A DNA stretch of 42,812 bases from Pseudomonadota bacterium (GTDB lineage: Bacteria; Myxococcota_A; Polyangia; Polyangiales; Polyangiaceae), in contig JAEXCN010000432.1 in assembly GCA_023402175.1 (NCBI GenBank), positions 1 through 42,812 on the forward strand, read 5' to 3'. A model generated the notes under the pieces. It was not told the DNA's origin. It searched no databases and saw only the letters and a list, made by a program, of their open reading frames with translations. The translations under genes were made by a program, and so were the position numbers. The stretch's first letter is position 1. The number at the start of each line of letters is the position of its first letter. Positions 19,376 through 31,300 of the stretch are shown in pieces.

Positions 19376-22300
19376 GCCGCCTTCGGCCTGGAGCTGATCG
19401 AGCAAGAGCCGCGCGTTCTCGAGCGTCGGATCGTCGTCGATCGCACGCTTGAGGAGCATCATTGCGCGCCGGCTATCGCCCTGCTGCCGCGCGATCTCGC
19501 CGAGGTGCTGGTACGCGAGCGCCTTCGGCAGCGGCGACGGCACCTTCAGCATCGTGATCTGACGAAGTGCGCGCTGAGCGATGTCGAGGTTGCCGAGCTC
19601 CATCGCGAGATACGCGAGCTCGGAGGCGACGACGCCGTTCTGCGCGTCCATGTCGAGCGCCGTCGTCAGGTGCTGCAGCTCGGTATTGCGATCGCCGAGG
19701 ACCTCCGCGATGCGCGCGAGCCGGTGGTAGAGCGCGGAAAGCTCGCGCGCGCGGCGGCCCTTGAACGTGCCGATTGTCCGAAGCAGCAGCTCCTGCGCCT
19801 CGTCCAGGCGGCCCGACGAGACGTACGCGTCGGAGAGGAGCGCCGCGCAGTCGAGGTCCGAAGGCCGGAGCGCGTGCGCCTCTTCGAGCGGCGCGATCGC
19901 GGCCGACGGATCGAGCTGCTGCGTCTGGTTCGGATCGGACGCGGCTTCGATGAAGAGCTGCCCTGCGCGAACGAGGCCTTCGAAGCGCGGAGCGACGTCG
20001 CCCGCCGCGCGCGCTTCTTCGAGCACGAGCTCGGCGAGCTCCTTCAGCGCGCCGAGCTGCTCGTAGAGCCACGCGAGGCGCTCGCGGAGCGCGGCGTCGT
20101 CGGGCGCAGCCATCCGTGCGCGCTCGAGCCCGCCACGCGCGTCGGGTAGGCGACCGGCCTTCTCGCACGTCTCGAGGAGCTTCAGCGCGGCGCTGACGAT
20201 GCCCTCGCTGTCCTCGAGACCGACGAGGCGCCGGTACGTCGCGCTCGCCGTGTCCCATCGACCTTCGAGCTCGTCGACGTGTGCGATCGCGCGAAGCGTC
20301 GCCTTGTCCTTGCTGTCGGTCTTGAGCAGCTCGGTGAGGATGTTGCGTGCTTCGTCGATGTCGCCGATCTCGATGCGGAGCGCGGCGATCCGTAGGCGGT
20401 GCGTGCGCCAAAGCGGGACGTCGCCGCGTCCGGCGGCCTGGAGCGCCATCTTGCCGAGATGATCGGCGAGGTACACGCGGAGGTCGTGTTTGCCCCGGCT
20501 GACGGCTTCCTCGAAGTCCTCGAGGGCGCCTTCCATCTCGTTCAGGCGGCTGCGGCACAGCGCGCGCCGCCCGACGAGGTCCGGACGGAGCGCATCGTGG
20601 TGATCGAGCGTGTCGATCACGGCCGTCAGCTCGTCGATTGCAGCTCGGAGCTCGCCCGCAGCCGACAGCGTGTCGACCAGCTCGACGAGCAGCATCGGAT
20701 CGCTCGGATCGGCGCCGCGGGCCTCACGAAGGACCTTCGAGGCCTCCTCCGGATTCGACAGCTCGTCGCGGTAGATCCGCGCCGCCTCGCGGAGACGCGT
20801 GCTCTTCTCGCGAGCGTCCTGCCGCCCGCGCGCATCGCGAGCGAAGAGCTCGGCGAGCTTCTCGTAGGCGTTCGTATCGCGATAGAGGACCTCGAGACGA
20901 TCCCGGAGCTGCTTGCTACGCGGAGCGCCGCGGAAGCCGATCTCGAGCGCCTGGAGCGCGCCCTCGTCGTCCTCGAGCGACTTTCGGGCGTCGTAGAGCG
21001 AGAGGGCGAGCGCCTCGGCTTCGTCGCCGGTCTCGAGAGCAAGGCGCCGCTCCATGATGTCGGAGCGCGCCTCGATGTCGGCGTCCTCGTCGTGCAACCG
21101 TTCGAGCGCCATCAGGAGCTCGCGAGACTGCGGGTCCCAGTCGAGCGCGGCGTAATAGACGTCGCGCGCCTGCGAGCGATCGCGCTTCTCGAGGAGCTGA
21201 CCGAGGCGCCGCGACAGCGAACCGACGGCCTCGGCGTCCGCGCGGTCCTTCGCGCCGTCGAGCTGCCGGGCGAGCATCTCCGCGAGGTCGTCCTCGCGCC
21301 CGTTCCGCTCGTAGATGCTGACGAGGAGAAGCGCGGCATCGACCTGCGCCGGGTTCTCGTCGACGATGTCACGCAGCTCCTGCGCCGCGTCGTCGTCCGA
21401 GAGCTTCAGCTTCTCCATCTGCACCTTGACGCGCTCGAGCCGGAGCCGTGAGCGTTCGCCGAGGTCGTCGACGTAGTCGACCACGCGCGCGAGCAGCGCG
21501 ACGAGCTTCGAGAGCTCGTTCAGGCGCCGATACACATCGAGGAGCAGCTCCCACGCGTCGCGATCCTGCGGCTCCTTCTCGTGGAGCTCTTCGTAGATCG
21601 ACGCCGCGAGTCGGAGATCTTCGAGCGGCCCCGACGCGAGTCCGGCGACCTCGAAGAGGAAGCGCCGCGCGGCCTCGGGCTCGGCCAACTCGGCGGCCTC
21701 GCGCTTGAGGATCGCCGCTTCGCGCACGCGGCCCGACTCCTCGCATCGCCATGCGAGCAGCGCGAGCGCCCAGACGCGGCCTTCGCGATATTCCTCCTCG
21801 GCGACGTCGCTCGGCCGCTCGCGCTCGAGATAACGGCGAAGGAGCGACTCGGCGAGCTCGGCGTCCTCGAGCTTCTCGGCGAGCTCGACGGCCTCCTTCA
21901 TCGGTTCGGTGCCGGCGCCCGGGAGCGTCCAGCGACGAACGAGTGCGTCGACGAGCGAGCGTTCGCGACCAGGCGCGCGCGCGAGGCGCTCGTAGATGTC
22001 GACGATGCGCTCCGACTCGGGATGTGCGTCCGCGGCTGCGCGGAGGAGCTCCTCCGCGCGATCGGCGTCGGAGTCCGCCTCGAACGCGCTCTCGAACGCG
22101 TCACAGCCTGCGTCGACGTCGCCGGAGCGGAAGCGGAGCTGCGCGAGACGATAGAGCGCGTCGGGCGACGCGCCGCCGGCCTCCGTATCGAGCTCGACGC
22201 GCATACCGAGCACGCGCGCCTGTCCGGCGTCGTCGCCGAGGCGCTCGTAGACGGCTGCGAGCGACGAGAGCAGCTCGCGATCGTGCGGGCGCACGGCGAC

Positions 22301-25300
22301 CGCCTTCTCGTAGAGCGCGGCGACCTCGCGGTCGTCCTTCTGTTCCGTCTCGGCGATGCGCGCGAGCCGGAGAAAGAGCATTCCGGCGAGCTCTCCGTCG
22401 TGATCGGCGCGCGACTCGGCGAGCTGGCGCACGCGAGCCTCGTATGCGGGCATCTTCCCGGTTGCGGATGCGAGCCGGAACGCCGCGTCGTGTGCGTCCT
22501 CGTTCGCGGGCTCGAGATCGATCGCGCGGAGGATCATCTCGAGCGCCTCGTCCTGCCGACCGAGGTGCTGATCGTAGAGCCATCCGAGCTCCGTCCGAAG
22601 CGCGGCCTCGTCGTCGGCGCCGCCGCGCTCGAGGCGCGACGAGAGCGCGCGCGCGAGGTTCACCCAGTCGCCGATGCGACGGAGAGCAGCCTCGAGGCGC
22701 CGCGCTTCGACGGCGTTCTCGAGCGCGATCTCGAACGCGCTCTCGAGGATCTCGTTCGAGCGATCGACCTCTCCTTGCCGGATCGCGATCTGCGAAAGCT
22801 CGAACATCGCCTCCGCGCGCGTGATCGGCGTCTCGTCGGTGGCCTCCTCCTGTCGTCGGAGCACGGTGAGGAGAGCGCGGTACGAGCGCTCGGCGCGATC
22901 GAGCTGACCGTCGTCGCGCGCGAGCTCGGCGAGGGCGCGGAGGATCTCGGGGTTCGCCGGATCGATGCGCGTCGCCGCGTCGAGCTCGACGAGCGCGCGA
23001 GCGCGATCTCCGACGGCGAGGTCGAGCCGCGCGAGGTGGTAGTGAACCGGAGCGCGCTCTTTCGGGCGCCTGCCGCCGAACGCCTCGACGAGCGTCCGCA
23101 GGAGCGTGCGTGCCTCCTCGAAGCGACCTGCCGCGCCGAGCGCATCGGCGAGCGCGAGCTTCACCGCGTTCTCGTCGGGCGCGAGGTCGGACGCTTGCTC
23201 GAGGAGCGGGATCGACTTGTCGGGCTCGTTCGTGCGCGCGCGATGCAGCTCGGCTGCCTCGCGGAGCCGCGCGAGGCGCGTGGCCTTGTCGGGCGCGTAG
23301 TGAGCGCCCTCGGTGAGGAGCTCCGCGAGCGCAGGCCAGTCCTGCGCGGCACGGTACGTCTCGGCGAGACGCACCCGGACGCGATCGGCCTCGGGGTCGC
23401 GCGCGATCTCCGACTCGAGGCGCTCGCGGGCCTCCGCCTTGCGATTCGCCGCGACGAGCGCGTCCGCGAGGCGGAGCGTGACCGCCGCGCGCTCGGGACC
23501 CGTCGTCAGCTCGCGCAGACGATCGAGGAACCCGGCGGCATCGTCGTACGCCTTCGTCTCCGTCGAGAGGCGCGCGAGCGCGTCGTATGCCGGCGCGCGC
23601 TCCTCGAGCGCGACGACGCGGCGGAGGTGGCCGATCGCGCGCGGCAGGTCCTTCATCTGCGTCTCGGCGACCTGCGCCGCGCGCCAGGAGAAGTCCGCGC
23701 TGAACGCCTTGTCGCCCGCGTCCTCGGCGAGCTGCGCTTGCGACGCGAGGAGCGCTTCGAGCTCGTCGATGCGGCCCTCGCGCTGGAGGATCGCGGCGAG
23801 CATCTTCACGGTCGCGTCGTGACGCGCCGATTCACCGAGGTTCTCCCGCAGAGCGGCGAGCGCCTGATCCACCGCGCCGAGCCCGTCCTCGAGCGGGGCG
23901 ACCTCGAGGCGGAGCGCCAGACGCTCGTCGACCTCGCGTGCCGTTCCGACGAGGCGCCGCTTCAGATCGAGCAGCTCGTGCTTTCGTCCGCCGCCCTCGT
24001 AGAGGGCGACGAGCCGCGCGACGGCCTCGGCGTCGTGCGGATCTTCCTCGATGAGCGCGAGGTAGATCGCGATCGCACGGTCCGTGGCGCCGAGCTTCTC
24101 CACGGCGACGCCCGCAGCCTCGTGGCGGAGCGCGCGCGCCTTCTCGCGCTTCCACGGCAGATGCGCCGTGTCGGTGAGGAGCTGCACGACCTTGTCGTGA
24201 TCGCCGTCGTCGCCGTAGATGCGAACGAGCTCGCGCGTGGCGCGATCGACGTAGTTCTCCGGCGCCTGCGGCGTGCCGCTCGTGAGGACGTTCGGCTCGG
24301 TGGCCCCGAGCCAGCGCTCGGCCCCGAGCTTGAGCAGCCGATCGAAGATCGACTTCGCGAGTGCGCGATCGCCGACGCTGTTGACCGCGACCTCCGCGGC
24401 CTCGCCGAGCAGATCGAGATCGCCGCCGGTCGTCTGCGAGAGGCGGAGCAAGCTGTCGACGAGAGGGCGGCCACGCGCGCGGCGCTGGAGCTTCGCGAGC
24501 TCGGCGAGCAGTGGAGCGTTCGTCGGATCGTGCGAGAGCGCGCGCGAGTACGCGGCCTCGGCAGCATCGGGATCGCCGCGGCGATCGCGATGCCAGATCG
24601 CGACGGCCTCCTCGAGGTCACGAGCGAGGCCGGGCGTGAGCCCGCCGCCGTCGTGGATGAGCGAGGCGAGCGCAAACGTGATCGCGTCCCAGCCGGTCGC
24701 CGCGACCGCGGCGTCTTCGACGGCAAGGGCGAGCGTTCGCTCGACGACGTCGCGCGCGCGTGTCGACTCGACGAGCGCGCGAGCCGCTGCATCCCAGCGC
24801 GCGGTCTTTCCAGCGACGCGGATGACGGCCTTCGCGGACTCGAGATCGCTCGGGTCCTGGTTCGCCACGTGGACGTATGCATCGAGCGCGGCGCGCGACT
24901 CGTCGAGGCGCGTCTCGAGCACCTCGCCCATGCGGAAGCGGAGACCGCGCGCCCACGGCTCGCCGTCGCGCCCGTCGATGCATTCGCGGAGCGCGTCCGC
25001 GAGCGGGCGCCATGCGCGCGTCTTCTCGGCGAGCCGGAAGATCTCGAAGACGGTCGCTTCCTGGCTCGGATCGAGCAGCAGCGCGCGGCGGACGAGCACG
25101 AACGCCGCGTCCGGATCGTCGGCGCGCTCCTCCGAGATGCGCGACGCCTCCATGAGGGTCGCGATCTGCGCGTCCGTGTCGTCGGTCGCGCTCAGGCGAT
25201 GCTCGGTGATGTCGAGGATCAGCCTCCAGTCGTCGGCGGCGACATAAGCGGCGAGGAGGACGCGAACGACCTCCGCGCGGTGCTCCGGCTTCGTGATGAG

Positions 25301-28300
25301 CGTGCGGAGACCGGCGCGCGAACCCTCCGTCCGTGGATCCGTCGTGAGCGAAAGCTCGTAGCTCGCGATCGCGAGCGCGATCTCGCCCAGCTGCTCGCGC
25401 TGGACGTCGCCGAGGTCGCGCAGGATCTCGGCCTTCTCGAACGGCGTCGTTGCACGCGTCGCGGCGCCGCCGAGGAGCTCGGCGAGCTCCTCCCAGCGCT
25501 TCGTCTGCCGGTACAGGCTCGCGAGCGCGCGTGTGCCTTCGTCGGAGTGACCGAACGTGGCCTCGACGTCGCGCCACGTGTCGATGGCTTCCTCGGTGGC
25601 ATCGAGCTTGTCGCTCAGGATCTCGGCGACGCGGATGCGATCCCCGCGGCGCTGCTCGGGCTCACGGTCCTCACGCTTCGCGCGCTTGTCGAGCGTCGCG
25701 ATGAGCGGACGCCATCGTTCGGCTCGCTCGAACAGGAATGCGAGCCCGTCGAGCGCTTCGGGATCGCCGGGCCGCGCCTCGAGCCGACCTTCCCATGCCC
25801 AGATCGCGCGATCGTCCTCGTCGAGGCCCATCGCGAGACGCGCCGCTTCGCCGAGGACGTGCCACTTCACGTCCGGCTCCTGCTCGAGGATCGCGAGACG
25901 TTCGAGGACGTCGAGGCGATCGGCGCGCCGATCGGCCTTCTCGAGCAGCGGCTCGACGTGGCGGCACGCCTCGAGCAGCGCCTCGTCCGCGATCGGCGAG
26001 ATCGCGAGGACGCGGAAGAACAGCTCGATCGCGCGCTCGAGGTCGCCGATCTTCTCGGCGGTGACGTCGCCGGCGCTCATCAGGAGCTCGACCTTGAGCG
26101 CGTCGTCGTGCGAGTCGTCGGCCGCGGAGACCAGCACCTCGGCGAGGCGATCGAACCGACCAATACGCGAGGCGATTGTCGCGAGCTCGGTGCGGTGCGA
26201 CGCGACCTCGGGCTCGAGCAGGACCAGCTGCACGAAGTGCTCGAGTGCCGATTCGTCGTTTCCGAGCTGTGCGTAGAGGCCCGCGATCTGGTGGTGACGC
26301 CGGATGCGCTCCTTCGCGCTCTTGACGACCTCGAGCTCGACCTCGAGGACGCGTGCGAGATCCGCTTCTTTGCCGGGCGCGCTGTAGCGCTCCTTCAGGA
26401 GAGCCGCCGCGCGCTGGCGTACGAGCCCGCGCTTCGGCGCCGTCGGCAGGTACGAGTCGCGCCGGCCGTCCGGCGGGGGAGGGACCGTCTCGCGAATGTC
26501 GGCCGTCCGCGGCGCCGCGGCGAGCACGCGCTCGAGCAGCGGCGTCACGTCGACGACGTTTCGTGCATCGTGGCTCGCGCCGGGCGCGGTTGCGTCCGCC
26601 GTCTCGGTCGCCGGCTCGTTCGCGACGATGTCCTCGATCACGATGAGCGCGCTCGATGCGTCGTTCAGCTCGTCGAGCCACGACGTTGCGATCCGCGCGC
26701 GCTCCTTCTGCGCCTCCTCGTGAGGAAGCGAGAGCAGGCGAACGCCGCGCAGCGTGATGAGCTCGCGATGACAGCCGTGTCGCTCGTAGAGGCGCTCGAG
26801 CGCCGACGTGAGGCGCGCGTTGCCGGGCCGGAGCTCGAGCAGCTGCTCGAAGTAGCGGATCGCGCGCTGCGCGTGATTGGCGAAGTCCTTCGCGATTTGC
26901 GCGGCTTCCTCGAGCAGCTCGAGCTTCCGCTCCTTGTCGGCGGTGGCCGCCGCGCGATCGTAGAGCGCGAACAGGTCGTCCCATCGCTCCTGCGAGTCGA
27001 AGATGAGCTTCAGGCGATCGAACGCCCAGGTGTCCTCCGGCTCGATCTCGAGGAGCCGCTCGAGCACGCGGATGACGCGCTCGCCGTCCTCGTACCACTC
27101 CTCGTAGAAAGCGACCGCGCGCTGTCCGAGCTCGATCGCGTCCGCCTTCTCGAGCGGCCTTCGCCGCGTGATGTCCTGCGGAACCGCCGGCCGGAGCACC
27201 TCTTCGTAGGTGTCCGCGAGCGGCTCGGCGGACGAGAGCTGCCGCGCGATCTGCTCGGCGCGATCCCAGAGCGCCTGTTCCGCAGACAGATCGCGAACGG
27301 CTCGGAGCGCCACGCCGTACGCGGTGTCGACGCGTTCGAGCTCGGTGAGCACGTCGAGGTAGCGCTCGTAGAGGGCGCGCCGATGCTGGGGCGCATCGGA
27401 GGGCGGAGCCCCCTGATGTTGGGGCTCACCGGCCGCGATGAGATGATCGAAGATGCGGATCTTCTGGTCGGCGTCGTCGACGGCGTCGAGCGAGGACTCG
27501 AGCACCTTCGCCGCGCGCTCGGCGACCTCGGGATTGCCGAGGAGGCGAGCAGCGAGATCGATCGCGGTCGCGTCGTGCGGCGCGCTCTCGAGAACGTCCG
27601 CGATCCGATCGAGCGCCTCGTCGGCGCGGCCGGGCCGCTCTGCGAGGATCGTCGCGATCTGGACGTCGAGCGCGTTCTTCGCCTCGCCCTCGGACGCAGC
27701 ACGGCGTGCGAGGAGCGCAGAGAGAGCGCCCTCGACGTCGCCGTGCGCGAGCGACAGGCGCGAGACTGCAGCGAGCGCGTCGAGATCGCCGTCGTCGGAT
27801 TCGAGCACCTTCTTGTAGAGCTCGAGCGCCGTCTGCTCGTGACCGAGCTCGCGCTCCTCCGAGTCGGCCCACGCGAGAAGGGCACGCGTGCGCTGCTCCG
27901 GCGAGGCGTGCTCGACGCGCCACGAATGGAGCCACCGGAGATCGCGCGTCTTCGCCTGACTGCGCGGCATCGCGCGGAGCAGCTCGTCGAAGCCCTGCGA
28001 GGCCGTCGCGCTGATCTCGGGATCGGTGCTCCGCTCGAGCACGTTGCGGAAGGACGATGCCGCCTCGACCCAGGTCGATTCGTGCGTCGAGAGGACGCGC
28101 GCCTTCGCGAGCGTGAGCTCGGCCCACGTGCTCTCCGGCGCGCCTGTCGTCGCCGCGAGCGCCTCGTTGATCGCGTTGGCGAGCTCGGTCGTCTGCCCCG
28201 TGCGGATGGCGAGCGCGCATGCATCGGCGAGGACGTCGCGGTCCTCCGGCGCAAGCGTGAACGCGCTGCGCGCGGCGGCGAATGCGCGATCGAGATCGCC

Positions 28301-31300
28301 GAGGTGCTCGGCGAGCGTACGCGAAAGCCTGCGCAGGAGCGCGACGCTCGAGAGCGTATCGCTCGCGAGCTCGAGCAGCACGGAGTAGAGCGCCGGGACC
28401 TTGTCCCAGCTTCCTGCGCGCTCGTGCAGCTCGACGAGCTGTCCCGTCGCGTGCTCGTCGCGAGGCGCGATCTCTCGCAGTCGGTCGTAGAGCAAGATGG
28501 CGGCCTTGTCGTCGCCCATGCCCTGCGCCACGTCGGCAGCCTGACGGAGGCGCTCGACGGCGTGCGCGGGCTCGCCGCTCTCCTGCGCGAGCGTCGCGAG
28601 ACGAGCGAGGCACTCGACCTGCTGTCGCGGATCGGCCGACTCACGCACCCGCCGCTCGAGCACTGCGCGGAGGAGGACGTTCTCGCGGAGGGAGGTCGCG
28701 ACGTGCTCGACGAGATCGAGCTCGGCTTCCCCGAGTTGTGGATCCTCGAGCAGCGCGGTCGCGTGGGTCGCGCCGCGGCTTCCCTGTCCGTGTGCGGTCG
28801 CCACCTGCGCGAGCTGCGCGCGGGCCGCGCGCTTCTCCTCGGGCGAGCCTGCGTGGACGAGATAGTCCTCGAGCAGGTCACAGAGCTCGTCCCACGCCTC
28901 GGTCTCGCCGTAGAGCTCGACGAGCGCGCCGTTGGCGAGGCGGTCGGCCGGATCGTCGAGGATCGCTCGGCGATAGGCGGCGATCGCCGCTTCGGGGTTG
29001 AAGAGCTCGTAGCGCTCGATCGTGCCGATGTTGTGGAGGAGCTGACGCCGGCGCGCGGGATCCGCTCCGCGCTCGAGCGCCGCGCGATAGAGGGCAACGC
29101 GCTCTTCGGGGTTGCCCTGCTCCTGAAGCAGCTGGTCGACGCGCGCGATCAGCTCCGCGGACGTCGGATCGTAGGTGAGCGCACGGCGGTACGCCGCGAG
29201 CGCCGCGGCGACGTCACCGGCCGCCGCGCTCTCTTCGCCGACATTGATCGCGAGGCCGAGGAGCTCCTGCGTGTCGATCGGTCGATCGCCGAGCGCCTTG
29301 AAGAGGAAGGCCGCTCTCCGCTTCGGCTCGATCCCTTCGGCGAGCTGCATGAAGCGATGGAGCCATCGGCCGATCGGCTCGCTGCTCTCGACGGCCTCGG
29401 CGAGACCGCGCGCGGCGATCTCGATCGCCTTGTCCTTCGACACGCCCTCGGCGACGCGCGCCGCCTCTTCGAGCGCAGCGAGACGGTCCTGCACGATCGG
29501 CGAGGACGAAGCGCGAATGTCGAGGACGCGAAGGAGCCCCTGCGCGTTCTGCTCGCCGCGGTAAATCGGCTCGAGGACGGCCGCTGCCGCGAGGCGGTGC
29601 TCGGCGCCGAGAAGAAGCTTTTCCAGCGTGGAGCGGCTCGTCTTCTCCGCGGCGTCGAGATCGAGCGCGCGCTTGAACGCGTCGATCGCAGCGTCCGTGT
29701 CGCGCGTCCGCTGCAGATAGACGTTGCCGAGCCGCGCGAGGACGAGCGGACGCTCTTCTTCGGTCGCGAGCTCGGCGTCCTTCGCGAGAGCCTCGGCGAG
29801 CTCCGGCCACAGTCGCTGCTGCTCGAGCAGCGGGACCCACTGCTCGTAGATGTCGCGCGCGGGGCCGTACGCGGCGAGCATCTGGCGCCACGCCTCCGAC
29901 GCGCTCCCGACGTCCTTCGCGCGCGTCGTGAGGATCTCGGCGGCGCGGAACGAGAGCGTGCGCGCCTCGCTCGGATCGCTCGCGCTCTTCGCGCGCTCCT
30001 CGAGGACGAACGAGAGATCGATCCACTGCTCGCGTGCCTCGTACAACGGCTCGAGCGCTTCGAGCGCCCGCACGCGGGCAGGGGAGTCGACGAGGCGCCG
30101 CCATGCGCCGATCGCGCGCTCGACGTCGCCGAGCTGGCTCGTGCAGATCTCGGCGATGCGCTCGTTCGCCATCTGCTTCTCGCCTTCGAGCGGCGAGAGC
30201 TCGCCGATGCGGCCGAGCACCTCGACGAGGTTCTTCACGTCGCCTTCGTCTTCGTAGACGCTCGAGAGCGCGCGTGCGGCGGTGAGGACCGCGCCCGGAT
30301 CGGCGGTCGGAGCCGCGAGGACTCCGGCGAGCGTCGTGCGCGCACGCTTGGTGTCGCCGCCGCGGAGGAGGAGATCGCCCATCTCGGCCGTGATCCGCGA
30401 GCGGACGCCCGAGTCCTTCGCCACCGTGGAGACGCGCGCGAACGTGCGTGCGACCTCGATCGGGCCCTTCAGCTGGATGCCGAGGCCCATGTATCGCTGC
30501 CGCAGCTCGTCGTCGGCGGGATCGATCCCGAGGGCCTGCTCGAAGGCCTCGAACGCACCGGTCGCGTCGTCGAGCTCGTCTTGCTTGAGGATGCCGATGC
30601 GCCGGAGGACGTCGCGCCGGCGCGGGCCGCGCGTGTTCTCGAGCTCGATCGCGAGGTAACGCGCGCGCTCTTCGGTCGATTCCGCGCCTGCAGCGAGGGC
30701 AGCCGCGGCGCGTGCCGCGAGGCCCTTGCTCTCGAGGAGACGGCTTGCGACGCGCCGAGCCTCGACGTTCGTCGGGTCGGCTTCGAGGAGCGCCTCGACG
30801 TGCGGCATCGCGCGTTCGGGCTCCTTCAGCTGGTTGGCGAAGACGTCGATCAGCTTCTGTCGGATGCGTCCGGCCTCGTCGGCGGGCGGCGGCGGATCGG
30901 TCGCGAGCGCCTGCTCGAACATGCGCGCGACGTCGCGATAGCGGTTCGCACGGACGAAGCGCGTTTCGAGCGCGTCGCGGAGCTCCTCGTCGCCGGGCTC
31001 GAGACGAACGAGCTGCTGGTAGGTCTCGATCGACTTGTCCTCGAGCGAGGCATGCTCGAACAGCCATGCGGCGCGCTTCAGCAGCTCGACCTGATCGGGC
31101 TTCGGACGATGCGCTGCGATCTGGACGCACAGCTCGGCGAGCTTCTTGTGATCCGAAGCGCGTGTGAGCTGGGCGTCGATGCGTTCGAACGCGCCGACGT
31201 GGCCGGGGAAAGCGGCGAGCGCCTTTTCGAGGTACGTCGTCGCACCGAACTCGTCGCCGAGGATGTCGCCGAAGAACGTTGCGGCACGGAAGAACAGCTC